This document shows positions 1-8,063 of a stretch of 64,000 bases of DNA, piece after piece. The DNA lies in assembly GCA_964528845.1 (NCBI GenBank), contig CAZGVE010000001.1, positions 130,302-194,301 on the forward strand, in the 5' to 3' direction. This DNA is from FEN-1191 sp964528845. GTDB lineage: Bacteria; Pseudomonadota; Gammaproteobacteria; Steroidobacterales; Steroidobacteraceae. Position 1 is the stretch's first letter. The number at the start of each line of letters is the position of its first letter. Made by a program: the position numbers and the translations under genes. Under the pieces are notes generated by a model, which was not told the DNA's origin, ran no database searches, and was given only the letters and a program-made list of their open reading frames with translations.

Positions 1-413
1 TCGCCATCGCGGCCGGGCGCCGCCTGTCGGATCGTCTGTTCGGCGGGCAGCCCGACCGGCACCTGGACTACGAGAACGTGCCGACGGTCCTGTTCAGCCA
101 TCCGCCGATCGGCACGGTAGGCCTCAGCGAGCAGGCGGCGCGGGCGCGCCACGGTGATGCCGTGCGCGTGTACCGTTCGGGCTTCACGCCGATGTATCAC
201 GCGCTCACGGCCCGCAAGCCACGCGCGGAACTCAAGCTGGTCACGATCGGGCCCGAGCAGCGGATCGTCGGCATCCATGTGATCGGGCCGGGCGCCGACG
301 AGATGCTGCAGGGCTTTGCGGTGGCGCTGCGGATGGGCGCGACCAAGCGGGACTTCGACGAGACGGTCGCGATTCACCCGACCAGCGCCGAGGAGCTGGT
401 CACGATGCGCTAG
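1..413 (+). CDS. gor: Glutathione-disulfide reductase, C-terminal part
   Basis: This is the last ~136 residues of a gene that begins before the window. The reading frame is open from base 3 (AIAAGRRLSDRLF...) and runs through the dimerisation domain of the class I pyridine-nucleotide disulfide oxidoreductases. FSHPPIGTVGL, DEMLQGFAVA and the catalytic-base region AIHPTSAEE close to the C-terminus are nearly identical to E. coli Gor, and the protein ends in ELVTMR as in that family. The enzyme reduces oxidised glutathione with NADPH in the cytosol, using FAD and a redox-active disulfide that lies outside the window. It converges with the lipoprotein gene on the other strand; the two coding ends overlap by 4 bases. 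Confidence 0.95.
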   Translation, partial: AIAAGRRLSDRLFGGQPDRHLDYENVPTVLFSHPPIGTVGLSEQAARARHGDAVRVYRSGFTPMYHALTARKPRAELKLVTIGPEQRIVGIHVIGPGADEMLQGFAVALRMGATKRDFDETVAIHPTSAEELVTMR

Positions 414-1063
414 CCCGGTGGCACGGCGACGACGGCCGCGACCACCTTGCGCAGCGCCTGGCCGGTAGCCTCACCGAAGGCCGCCACGACGGCCTGCATG
501 CGATCGTCCTGCGCTCGCACCTCGCTGTCCGCGATCACGCTGATTGCTGACTCGCCGGCGCCGCGCCGTGCCAATGTCGCGATCAGCGTCACGTGGACGG
601 TGGGTGGGCCTGCCTCGCGGTATTGCGCCTCGAAGTGGCGCAACTCGAGTGCCAGCACGTAATCGGGGACGAACGGAGCGCCCTCAGCGTCCACCAGCGA
701 AAATCGCCCCGTGGGACGCAGCGCATCGATCGCGAGCGCCTGCAGCATCGCGGTCGTGTCCGCAGCCCAGCGCGCGCCGCGGTAGTGATCGAACCGTGCG
801 CCGGAGCGCAGCACCGCGATCGCGTCGCCCGCCAATCCCGGCCCCGCCGCGGGAGCGAGCACCTGCAGACTCCGGCGCGAGGCCGGAACCCCGGGCACGG
901 CCGTGACGTCGGGCGCGACCGCGGCCGGACCAGGATCGAGCAGGTAGCTCTGCGGCGCGGGCTCACTGCTGTGCAGGCCGCTCACGCAGGCGGTGAGTGC
1001 GATGGCAGCCAGCGCGGCGAGGAGCATCGCCGCTGGTGCGCGGCGCGCGGTGCGCGGCTTCAT
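410..1063 (-). CDS. ABC-type transport auxiliary lipoprotein (PqiC/Mla-associated family)
   Basis: This 217-residue protein has a basic N-terminus, a hydrophobic stretch and a lipobox-like LTAC (Cys about residue 26), so it is probably a lipoprotein. The remainder (SYLLDPGP..., then QVLAPAAGPGLAGDAIAVL and a late ALELRHFEAQY segment) resembles the ABC_trans_aux/PqiC family, which partners MCE proteins in lipid transport between the inner and outer membrane. The start codon overlaps the MCE gene stop as ATGA, which supports translational coupling. It is the last gene of the dps-permease-ATPase-MCE-lipoprotein run. The role in lipid transport rests on family and context; the substrate cannot be read from the sequence. 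Confidence 0.82.
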   Translation of the reverse strand: MKPRTARRAPAAMLLAALAAIALTACVSGLHSSEPAPQSYLLDPGPAAVAPDVTAVPGVPASRRSLQVLAPAAGPGLAGDAIAVLRSGARFDHYRGARWAADTTAMLQALAIDALRPTGRFSLVDAEGAPFVPDYVLALELRHFEAQYREAGPPTVHVTLIATLARRGAGESAISVIADSEVRAQDDRMQAVVAAFGEATGQALRKVVAAVVAVPPG

Positions 1064-1998
1064 GGGGGAATCGCCACGCCGGGCGTGGGCGGCTGGTAGA
1101 TCAGGCGCGACGGATTCTCCTTCAGGCTGCGCGAGAGATCGCGGATCTGCTGCGAGGCCTCGCGGCTGTCGCGCAGCAGTCCCTCGATCTGTGGCAGCCC
1201 GGTGCGCACGAAGCCACTGAACTGTGCGCGGTTCTCGCCGACGAACGCGTCGAACTCGGCGCTGGCACCAGCCAGATGGTCGGTGGTGGCGTGCAGCTGC
1301 TGCATGCTCGCCAGGAAGTCCACGCTGGCGGTGCGGGTAACCTGGTGCAGGTCGCCAATGACCGCGCGCGCATCGGTCGTCGTGTCACGCAGCTCGCCCA
1401 GCAGCGCGTCGAGATTGCGCGCGCTCTGCGGCAGTCCGGCCGAGGCGTGCTCCAGATCGCCGATGATGCCCTGGATGGCGCTGATATTGCGGTCCGAGAG
1501 GATGCGTGTGGCGCGCACGACCAGCTCATTGAGCCTGCCCGTCAGATCGGGCAGGCTGCTGAGAAACACGTCGAAGTCGGAATGCGCCGAGCGGATCACC
1601 GGATAGGTCTCGCTCGGCACGGCCGCGAGCAGCCGTCCCTCCACATCGCGCTGCAGCGTGAGGTCGATGTACAGCAGTCCGGTCACCCCCTGCAACTGCA
1701 GCTGCGCGATCGTGCGGTCCGAGATCGGCGTCGTCGCGTCGATGTCGGCGATGATCTGCACACGGTTGGCCGCGCGTGGATCGATGCGCATGCGCTGGAC
1801 GCGGCCAACGTCGACGCCGAGGTAGCGAACCGCACCGCCCTCGGTGAGGCCGCTGACGCTGCCGTCGAAATAGATCTCGTAGCGCTGGTAGTTGCGGTGC
1901 TCGCGGCTGTCCGAGTACCAATACACGAACAGGGCACCCATGGCGGCGACCAGCAGCACGAAGCTGCCGACCGCGAGATAGTTCGCGTCACGCTCCAC
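1060..1998 (-). CDS. MlaD-family (MCE domain) lipid-transport periplasmic protein
   Basis: One N-terminal membrane segment (YLAVGSFVLLVAAMGALFVYW) is followed by a single MCE domain: YEIYFDGSVSGLTEGGAVRYLGVDVGRVQ and, later, LQGVTGLLYIDLTL. A long helical C-terminal region follows, with repeated LNELV..., LDALLGEL and TDHLAGASAEFDAF segments that could form a coiled tunnel, as in longer MCE proteins. I chose GTG at 1998 (VERDANYLAVG...), which overlaps the ATPase gene by 11 bases; an ATG at 2010 is also possible and would add four residues. MCE proteins bind phospholipids and sit on MlaE/MlaF-type ABC transporters. There is no separate MlaB or MlaC gene in this cluster. Confidence 0.85.
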   Translation of the reverse strand: MERDANYLAVGSFVLLVAAMGALFVYWYSDSREHRNYQRYEIYFDGSVSGLTEGGAVRYLGVDVGRVQRMRIDPRAANRVQIIADIDATTPISDRTIAQLQLQGVTGLLYIDLTLQRDVEGRLLAAVPSETYPVIRSAHSDFDVFLSSLPDLTGRLNELVVRATRILSDRNISAIQGIIGDLEHASAGLPQSARNLDALLGELRDTTTDARAVIGDLHQVTRTASVDFLASMQQLHATTDHLAGASAEFDAFVGENRAQFSGFVRTGLPQIEGLLRDSREASQQIRDLSRSLKENPSRLIYQPPTPGVAIPP

Positions 1999-2752
1999 GC
2001 GGCACCGCATGCACCCGGGCGCGTTCGCCGCGAAAGTAGGCCTGGATCCACGGATGCGGGTTCGCGGCAATCCCCGCCAGCGTGTCGCTGATCATGCGGC
2101 CATCGACGATCACGCCGACGCGGGTGCAGGTGCGGAAGATCGTGTCCAGGTCGTGCGTGATCATGACCACCGTAAGCTTCAGCTCGCGCTGCAGGTAAAT
2201 CAACAGTTCGTCGAATGCCGCGGCACTGATCGGATCGAGTCCGGAAGTCGGCTCGTCGAGGAACAGCAGCGGCGGGTCGAGCGCCAGCGCGCGCGCCAGC
2301 GCCGCGCGCTTGATCATGCCACCGGAGAGCTGCGAGGGGTACTTGGCGGCAGCATCCGGCGGCAGTCCCACGAGCTGCACCTTCAGCAGCGCCAGCTCGC
2401 CGAGCGCTCGCGCGGTCAGCTGCAGGTGTTCGATCATCGGCAGCTGCACGTTCTGGCGCACGGTGAGGGCCGAGAACAGCGCGCCTTCCTGGAACGTGAC
2501 GCCATAGCTGGCCTTCAGCGCGCGGACCTCTACTGCGCTCATCTGGTGCAGGTCGGTACCGAAAAACTTCACGGTACCCGCGTCTGGCCGGCGCAGGCCG
2601 AGTATCGTGCGCAGCAGGACCGACTTGCCGGACCCCGAACCGCCGATGATGCCGAACACCTCGCCCTCGTGCACCTGCATGTCGAGGCCGTCGTGCACGG
2701 TCTGCGCCCCAAAACGGGTCACGATACCTTGGACGTCCAGGACCGTGCGCAT
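1988..2752 (-). CDS. MlaF-like ABC transporter ATP-binding protein
   Basis: This 254-residue ABC ATPase has Walker A GGSGSGKS (residues about 37-44), a signature written LSGGM (typical of MlaF rather than LSGGQ), Walker B LLFLDEPTSGLD and the switch His in MITHDL. The absence of extra domains and the MIKRAALARAL context match the phospholipid-transport ATPases. Its ATG begins on the base directly after the permease stop codon (zero-base junction), and its own stop lies inside the MCE gene, so the three are surely co-transcribed. Expected role: energising lipid movement through the MlaE-like permease at the inner membrane. Confidence 0.92.
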   Translation of the reverse strand: MRTVLDVQGIVTRFGAQTVHDGLDMQVHEGEVFGIIGGSGSGKSVLLRTILGLRRPDAGTVKFFGTDLHQMSAVEVRALKASYGVTFQEGALFSALTVRQNVQLPMIEHLQLTARALGELALLKVQLVGLPPDAAAKYPSQLSGGMIKRAALARALALDPPLLFLDEPTSGLDPISAAAFDELLIYLQRELKLTVVMITHDLDTIFRTCTRVGVIVDGRMISDTLAGIAANPHPWIQAYFRGERARVHAVPRGA

Positions 2753-3865
2753 TCACACGTCCAGCTTCAGGAACAGGACCGCGAACAGCGCGTCAGCCAG
2801 GATCACATAGAAGATCGCCTGCACCACGGCGCTGGTGGTCAGGCGTCCCAGCTCGCGCGAGGAGCCGCGAACCCGGAGGCCGCAATACACTCCGGCGATC
2901 GCGATCAGGACCGCGAACGCCGGCGCCTTGATCATGCCGACCCAGAAGGTCGTGGGCGCGATCGCGCTCTTCGCGCGTATCAGGTACTGGGCCAGCGGCA
3001 TGTCGAGCAGGTCGTGGCACAGCAATCCGCCGCCGACCAGCCCGATCACGTCGGCTACGACGGTCAGCAGCGGCAGCGCGATGCACAGTCCGAGCACACG
3101 GGGCAGGATCAGCACTTCCACCGGATCGACACCGATCGCACGCAGCGCGTCGATCTCCTCGTTGAGCTGCATGGCACCGATCTCGGCCGCAAAGGCGCTG
3201 CCCGAGCGCCCGGCAACGATGATGGCGGTGAGCAGCACGCCGAGCTCGCGCAGCACGCCGACCGTCACCAGATCGACGGTGAAGATCGCGGCACCGAACT
3301 GGCGCAGCTCCTGCGCGCCCATATAGGCGAGGATCACGCTGATGAGGAAGCCGATCAGCGCGACGATCGGTATCGCCGTGATCCCGGTATCGTACACGTG
3401 GCGCGCCACGGAGATTGGCCGCAGTCGGCGCACACTGCCCAGTCCGCGCGCGAATGCCACGCAGATCCGCCCGACCAGCGTGAGGCCGCCCTGCAGTTCG
3501 TGCCAGCCGCGCACCGTGCCCCGCCCGATGCCTTCGACCGCATGGGCCGGCAGCCACTCCTCCTGCCGCAGCTGCGGCGGCATCTCGCCGGTCGCGGTAT
3601 GTTCGAGCAGCGACAGCGTCGCGGGCGCAGCGCCCTCGAAGGCGGGTTCGACGCCGGCATCGCGGGCGCGCTGCAGGAACGAGCGCAGCAGCCACGCCCC
3701 CGAGAGGTCGAGCCGCGCATCGCCTGGCCGGATGCGCGCGCTGCGTACTCCGGCGAAGTTGATGGCGCGAAGCTCGAGCTCGATCTGCGGGAACAGCGCC
3801 GCGCGCCACTCTCCCTGCAGCTCCAGGTGCAGCTCGTCCTGCGTGCGGCGGGACGCGATGTACAC
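2753..3865 (-). CDS. MlaE-family ABC permease with N-terminal STAS-like domain
   Basis: The first ~110 residues (LHLELQGEWRAALFPQIE..., INFAGVRSARIRPGDARLDLSGAWLL) look like a STAS/NTP-binding fold fused to the permease, as in the group of MlaE proteins that do not use a separate MlaB. The remainder carries the MlaE signatures YMGAQELRQFGA, RELGVLLTAIIVAGRSGSAFAAEIGAMQ and EEIDALRAIGVDPVE, plus five or so membrane segments. I chose GTG at 3865, one base after the dps stop (TGACGTG). Starts further upstream would lie inside dps. It forms the inner-membrane channel of the lipid transporter with the downstream ATPase and MCE protein. Confidence 0.88.
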   Translation of the reverse strand: MYIASRRTQDELHLELQGEWRAALFPQIELELRAINFAGVRSARIRPGDARLDLSGAWLLRSFLQRARDAGVEPAFEGAAPATLSLLEHTATGEMPPQLRQEEWLPAHAVEGIGRGTVRGWHELQGGLTLVGRICVAFARGLGSVRRLRPISVARHVYDTGITAIPIVALIGFLISVILAYMGAQELRQFGAAIFTVDLVTVGVLRELGVLLTAIIVAGRSGSAFAAEIGAMQLNEEIDALRAIGVDPVEVLILPRVLGLCIALPLLTVVADVIGLVGGGLLCHDLLDMPLAQYLIRAKSAIAPTTFWVGMIKAPAFAVLIAIAGVYCGLRVRGSSRELGRLTTSAVVQAIFYVILADALFAVLFLKLDV

Positions 3866-3866
3866 G

Positions 3867-4349
3867 TCAGGCTTTGGCGGAGCTATGTGCTTCCAGGAAC
3901 CAGAGATACTTGTCGGCATCGCGTGACACGGCCGTGAACAGGTCGGCGGTGTCCGCGTCCCCGAGTGCGGTGGCCTGTTCGATGGCGGCACGCGCCTTCT
4001 TGCCGAAGTCCGCGAGCCGGTCGGCGAGCGCCTCCAGATGCGCGCTGCCCTCGCTGATATCCAGAGGATAGGGCTCGAGCGAACTCGAGCGCGCCGCGAC
4101 CTGCACGGTGCCGAGCGCCACGCCCCCCAGCGACGTGATGCGTTCGGCGACGGTGTCGACGTGTTCCTCGACGATGGAGTGCAGCTCGTCGAACAGCTTG
4201 TGTAGAGCGATGAAGTGAGGTCCCTTGACGTTCCAGTGCGCCTGCTTGGTGGCGGATTCGAGATCCAGCGCGTCAGCCAGCCGGGCGTTGAGCAGCCTGG
4301 CGGCGGCCGTTCGTGTCTTCGCAGGCAGATCGTTGCGGGTGGATGCCAT
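3867..4349 (-). CDS. dps: Dps-family DNA-protection/ferritin-like protein
   Basis: This protein of ~160 residues has the Dps ferroxidase signature: TKQAHWNVKGPHFIALHKLFDELHS, followed by EEHVDTVAERI. These supply the shared-site His, Asp and Glu residues that bind iron at the dimer interface. A short basic tail (MASTRNDLPAKTRTAAAR) could contact DNA. I chose ATG 4349 because GAGG lies about 9 bases upstream; an in-frame ATG at 4364 lacks a site. Dps dodecamers oxidise and store iron using peroxide and protect DNA in starved cells. Unusually, the gene is one base upstream of the MlaE-like permease and appears to lead that operon. Confidence 0.93.
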   Translation of the reverse strand: MASTRNDLPAKTRTAAARLLNARLADALDLESATKQAHWNVKGPHFIALHKLFDELHSIVEEHVDTVAERITSLGGVALGTVQVAARSSSLEPYPLDISEGSAHLEALADRLADFGKKARAAIEQATALGDADTADLFTAVSRDADKYLWFLEAHSSAKA

Positions 4350-4497
4350 GGCTGAGTACCTCATGATGAGCTCTTCGATGGAAGGCTATTCTGCCTGCTT
4401 CGCGCGGAGCGCAACAATCGCCACTGCTTATCGGCGCGATGCGTGCGCTCTATCGCTACGCGCGCGCTCCATCTTTGGGCGCGCACAAGGCGGCAAC

Positions 4498-5400
4498 TCA
4501 GCTGTCGTCGCGATAGCGCCGGATGCGGATCGCGAGGGCGAGCAGCGCCGCGGCGATCAGCATCCCGAGCCACAGCTGTGCGCTGCCGAGCAGGTGCAAC
4601 GGATCCGGTCGCGAGTCGATCAGCTGCGCGCCGAACGCCACCGGGGGCGGCGCGGCCATGCCGGCGTCCACGACCGGTCCGGGGCTGCCATGGAACGCGA
4701 GTGCGAGCAGCTCGCCGAGGCCACGCTGCATTGCCTGACCGACGAAATGGGTCCTGAAGATCATGTACTCGAGCAGCGCCAGCACGACGGGCGGTATGAG
4801 GGCCCAGGCCGAAGGCAGGTGGCGCGCCCAGCCTGAGGCAAGCATCAGGTACGCGCCGTAGGGCGCGTACCAGAGCAGTGCGGCAAGCAGCCCATAGAGC
4901 ATCAGGCCCTGGATGCGCAACCAGCTGGAAAAACTCCAGATTGCGGCTACATCGTCCAGATGCAGCCGCGCGCGCAGCAGCAGCGCAGGGCTCGCGAGCA
5001 GGCTGGTGAGCGCAGCCAGCAGAAAACTGCCGATCGGAACGAGCGCAACTCCCACCAGGAATTTCACCAGTACGGTGCGGGTGTCCGAGACCGGCAGCGA
5101 CTTCCAGAACAGGATGCTGCGGTCGCGACGCTCCCCGTACAGGCAGTCGAGCAGATAGAAGCCCGAGAGCAATGCGGCAGCGAGGTAGAACGGCGCTGAC
5201 CAGCCGAGCACCAGCAGCGGCAGCAGCGCCTCGGTCGGTGGGGCCGATACCGGGCCGCGCGGCGAATCGCCGAAGTTCAACTCGACCCGACCGAAGACCG
5301 CGACCGACAGCAGCAGCAGCCCGGCCACGACGATCGGCCCGATGCACAGCGACCGATGCTCCCAGAATTCGCGTTTGATCTGCACCAGCAGCGAGTTCAT
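4498..5400 (-). CDS. ABC-2 type transporter permease
   Basis: This 300-residue membrane protein has about six hydrophobic segments (IGPIVVAGLLLLSVAVF, PFYLAAALLSGFYLLDCLY, VLVKFLVGVALVPIGSFLLAALTS, GLMLYGLLAALLWYAPYGAYL, a central segment near WALIPPVVLALLEYMIF, and LWLGMLIAAALLALAI near the end). The cytoplasmic stretch YGERRDRSILFWKSLPVSDTRTV is typical of ABC-2 permeases. Its ATG overlaps the stop of the ATPase gene (ATGA). With that ATPase and the GntR regulator it forms a YtrA-type regulator/exporter operon. The exported substrate is not predictable; such systems in other bacteria respond to cell-envelope antibiotics, but nothing here proves that. Confidence 0.88.
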   Translation of the reverse strand: MNSLLVQIKREFWEHRSLCIGPIVVAGLLLLSVAVFGRVELNFGDSPRGPVSAPPTEALLPLLVLGWSAPFYLAAALLSGFYLLDCLYGERRDRSILFWKSLPVSDTRTVLVKFLVGVALVPIGSFLLAALTSLLASPALLLRARLHLDDVAAIWSFSSWLRIQGLMLYGLLAALLWYAPYGAYLMLASGWARHLPSAWALIPPVVLALLEYMIFRTHFVGQAMQRGLGELLALAFHGSPGPVVDAGMAAPPPVAFGAQLIDSRPDPLHLLGSAQLWLGMLIAAALLALAIRIRRYRDDS

Positions 5401-6254
5401 GCGAGCTCTCCCTGCATCTTCGCGACGAACAGGTCCGAGATCGCGGGCGTGCGCAGTTCGCCGAACTCGGCCAGCTGGGCGCGCGGACGGTTCTCGAACA
5501 GCATCGTCTGGCGCCCGAAGACCTCCCGTTCGTAGAACGGGCTCTGGGCGCGCGCCGCGGCGATCTTGTCGGCCGCGACATTGACCTGGACGTAGCGTTC
5601 GGCGAGTTGCTCGATACCCGCATCGAGCATGACGCGGCCGCGATCGATGAACAGCACGTGGGTCAGCAGGTTTTCAACTTCCTCGACCTGGTGGGTCGTG
5701 AGCAGAATCGTCCGTTCGTGGTCGAAGTAGTCGCACAGCAGCGTGTCGTAGAAGCGGCGACGAAACAGCAGGTCGAGTCCCAGCGTAGGTTCATCGAGCA
5801 CCAGCAGGCGCGCATCGATCGCGAGGATCAGCGCCAGATGTACCTGCGTGATCATTCCCTTGGAGAGGGTTCCGATGCGGCTGCGCAGCCGGATGCCGGT
5901 GCGTTCGAGGAACTGCTCGGCGCGCTCGCGCCGGAAGCGCGGGTGGATGCCGGCGACGTATTCGATGGCCTGGCCGACGCGCAGCCACCGTGGCAGCACG
6001 GCCGTGTCCGCGATGAAGCAGATATCGCTCATCATCGAGGTGCGCTCACGCATCGGGTCGTGCCCGAACACGCTGATGCTGCCGTCGTACGGCGTGAGCC
6101 CGAGTATCGCCTTGAGTGCCGTGGTCTTGCCCGCGCCGTTGCGGCCGATCAGGCCGACGATGGTGCCGGGCTGTACCGCGAAACTGACGTGATCGAGGGC
6201 CACCTGGCCCCCATAGCGCTTGCACAGGTCCTTCGCTTCGATGATCGTAGACAT
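5397..6254 (-). CDS. ABC transporter ATP-binding protein
   Basis: Starting at MSTIIEAKDLCKRYGG, the protein has Walker A GRNGAGKTT, a signature region LSKGM (a variant of LSGGQ), Walker B LLVLDEPTLGLD and the switch LTTHQVEEVE. A C-terminal extension of about 80 residues follows the ATPase core, as in other ABC-2-linked ATPases. ATG 6254 shares one base with the GntR stop codon (TGATG), and its stop overlaps the permease start. It drives the ABC-2 permease encoded directly downstream. Confidence 0.92.
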   Translation of the reverse strand: MSTIIEAKDLCKRYGGQVALDHVSFAVQPGTIVGLIGRNGAGKTTALKAILGLTPYDGSISVFGHDPMRERTSMMSDICFIADTAVLPRWLRVGQAIEYVAGIHPRFRRERAEQFLERTGIRLRSRIGTLSKGMITQVHLALILAIDARLLVLDEPTLGLDLLFRRRFYDTLLCDYFDHERTILLTTHQVEEVENLLTHVLFIDRGRVMLDAGIEQLAERYVQVNVAADKIAAARAQSPFYEREVFGRQTMLFENRPRAQLAEFGELRTPAISDLFVAKMQGELA

Positions 6255-6658
6255 CAGTCCGTTTCCTGGGAGGTGGTGCGGCCACCTGTGGGCGGCGCGC
6301 TCGGCGGGTTGGATTCGGCCAGCAGCTCCGGTACCGACAACCCCAGCCGGGCGATCGTCGCACGCACGCGCGGCCACTCGGTATCGAGGAATCGGCGTCG
6401 CTCGCCGGCCCGCAGTGCACCAGCGGCGCCGGAGCTCACGAACATGCCCAGTCCCCGGCGCTTCTCGACCAGCCGTTCATCCACCAGCTGCTGGTAGCCT
6501 TTGAGCACCGTCAGCGGATTGAGCCGGTACTCCGCGGCCACGCTGCGCACTGAGGGCAGCGGATCGCCTTCCTTGAGCACGCCCTCGAGGATCATCGCGA
6601 CCACACGGTCGCGCAGTTGCCGGTAAATCGGTGCGCCGTTGTCCCAAGTGCTGTTCAT
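6254..6658 (-). CDS. GntR-family (YtrA-type) transcriptional regulator
   Basis: The first ~75 residues form a GntR winged helix-turn-helix (PIYRQLRDRVVAMILEGVLKEGDPLPSVRSVAAEYRLNP, then LTVLKGYQQLVDERLVEKRRGLGMFV). Only ~55 residues follow, far too few for a FCD or UTRA ligand domain. That short form is the YtrA subfamily, whose genes sit in front of ABC exporter genes, as here. The perfect palindrome at 6944-6965, upstream of the first gene on the same strand, is the likely operator, giving autoregulation of the whole operon (inference from position and symmetry). Confidence 0.93.
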   Translation of the reverse strand: MNSTWDNGAPIYRQLRDRVVAMILEGVLKEGDPLPSVRSVAAEYRLNPLTVLKGYQQLVDERLVEKRRGLGMFVSSGAAGALRAGERRRFLDTEWPRVRATIARLGLSVPELLAESNPPSAPPTGGRTTSQETD

Positions 6659-6706
6659 CTGGCGACGGCAGGAGTTTCGATAGGGTGTTCTGGCCGACGG
6701 CGGACT

Positions 6707-6898
6707 CTAGCAGACCCTGTTGCCGCTACCGGCGCACGGCGCCGGTCGAGCTGTACCGAAGCTCGCGGCATGGACCGTCGTCGCCGTGCCCACCAGGTAG
6801 GGTCGCGGCGTGGCGTGGACGATCGTCTGGGTCGTGAGGGTCGTCAGGATCAGCGCCACTACCGCGCCGAGCAGGTTTCGAAGCGTCTGGCTCTTCAT
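6707..6898 (-). CDS. Small secreted or membrane-anchored hypothetical protein
   Basis: This 63-codon frame has a strong ribosome binding site (GGAGG about 9 bases before the ATG) and an N-terminus like a signal peptide: MKSQTLRNLLG then a hydrophobic run VVALILTTLTT and a possible cleavage region TIVHATP. The remainder is short and low in recognisable features, with two Cys near the end. It lies between the palindromic operator and gntR, so it would be the first gene of the regulator/exporter transcript. I recognise no family. The good start signals argue that it is translated; it could also be only a leader peptide. Confidence 0.5.
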   Translation of the reverse strand: MKSQTLRNLLGAVVALILTTLTTQTIVHATPRPYLVGTATTVHAASFGTARPAPCAGSGNRVC

Positions 6899-6933
6899 GG
6901 TCGGGTTCCTCCGGGGTTACGATTGCACATATC

Positions 6934-6962
6934 TATCTAACTAGTGTTGTAGTTGACTACAA
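6934..6962 (-). promoter_or_regulatory. Predicted sigma-70 promoter of the GntR/ABC operon
   Basis: Read on the reverse strand there is TTGTAG (6962-6957), a 17-base spacer, and TAGATA (6939-6934). This stands about 35 bases upstream of the small ORF at 6898. The -35 element lies inside the palindrome at 6944-6965, so a bound regulator would block polymerase. An upstream TTGACA (6979-6974) is a better -35 match but has no good -10 at the right distance. Confidence 0.5.
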
Positions 6963-6965
6963 CAC
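6944..6965. promoter_or_regulatory. Palindromic operator, probably for the GntR regulator
   Basis: Two perfect 10-base arms, GTGTTGTAGT and ACTACAACAC, are separated by TG. The GT...AC symmetry agrees with GntR-family operators. It is the only such element in the 153-base space between this operon and mdh, and it overlaps the predicted -35 box. Confidence 0.65.
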
Positions 6966-7051
6966 AGTTTAGGTGTCAAGTCCTGTTGCCAAGCGGTTGC
7001 CCGAACGGGATTGGCCACTAGAATCAGCGCTCTTTTCTGCGGGGAGCATCC

Positions 7052-8029
7052 ATGAAGCAGCCATTGAACGTCGCGATCACCGGCGCTGCCGGGCAGATCG
7101 GCTATGCACTCGCCTTTCGCGTTGCCTCCGGGGCGATGCTCGGGGCCGATCAGCCCGTGAACCTGCACCTGCTGGAGATCACTCCGGCGCTGCCGACGCT
7201 CGGTGGCGTCGTCATGGAACTCAGCGACTGTGCCTTCGGTACGCTCAACCGGATCGTGGCCACTGACGATGCGCGGGTAGCGTTCAGGGATTGCCACGTC
7301 GCGCTGCTGGTCGGAGCCCGTCCGCGCAGCGCCGGCATGGAGCGCAAGGATCTGCTGCTCGCGAACGCGCAGATATTTTCAGTGCAGGGCAAGGCCCTCA
7401 ACGAGGTCGCGGACCGCGCGCTGCGCGCGCTCGTGGTCGGCAACCCAGCCAACACCAATGCGCTGATCGCCAGTCGCAACGCGCCGACGCTCGATCGACG
7501 CTGCTTCACGGCGATGACCCGATTGGACCACAACCGGGCGCTGTCGCAACTTGCCGAGAAGACCGGCGCCCACGTCAACGACATCCGCCGCCTCACGATC
7601 TGGGGCAATCACTCCGCGACGCAGTATCCGGACCTGGGCCATGCACTGGTGAAGGGCGCTCCGGCGAAGAGCCTGGTGGACCAGAAGTGGATCAGCGAGC
7701 AGTTCATCCCGACCGTACAGCAGCGTGGTGCGGCGGTCATCAAGGCGCGCGGCTCCTCCTCGGCAGCATCAGCCGCGTCGGCCGCGATCGATCACGTACG
7801 CACGTGGGTGACGGGCACCGCCGAGGGCGATTGGACCAGCATGGCGATCCCATCGGACGGCAGCTACGGCGTACCGGAAGGCCTGATCTATTCCTACCCG
7901 GTCACCTGCCGCGGCGGCGCCTACCAGATCGTGCCCGGGCTCGGCATCGACGAATTCAGCCGTACGCGGATGGATGCGACCGCGACCGAACTGAAGGAGG
8001 AGCGCGACGGCGTGAAGGACCTGCTGTAG
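7052..8029 (+). CDS. mdh: Malate dehydrogenase (NAD-dependent, MDH type 2)
   Basis: This 325-residue enzyme has the NAD-binding GAAGQIGY near residue 11, the mobile-loop substrate-binding arginines in GARPRSAGMERKDLL, VVGNPANTNALI, the catalytic Asp region TRLDHNRA and the catalytic His in WGNHSATQYPD. Length and motifs match the LDH-unlike MDH type 2 family. It interconverts malate and oxaloacetate in the citric-acid cycle. The start has GGGGAG five bases upstream. The gene is divergent from the GntR operon, so the shared 153-base region could let the regulator affect mdh, but nothing shows this directly. Confidence 0.96.
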   Translation: MKQPLNVAITGAAGQIGYALAFRVASGAMLGADQPVNLHLLEITPALPTLGGVVMELSDCAFGTLNRIVATDDARVAFRDCHVALLVGARPRSAGMERKDLLLANAQIFSVQGKALNEVADRALRALVVGNPANTNALIASRNAPTLDRRCFTAMTRLDHNRALSQLAEKTGAHVNDIRRLTIWGNHSATQYPDLGHALVKGAPAKSLVDQKWISEQFIPTVQQRGAAVIKARGSSSAASAASAAIDHVRTWVTGTAEGDWTSMAIPSDGSYGVPEGLIYSYPVTCRGGAYQIVPGLGIDEFSRTRMDATATELKEERDGVKDLL

Positions 8030-8063
8030 GCGCAGACCTCGCACGCCGCGACGCCCTGCCGTC

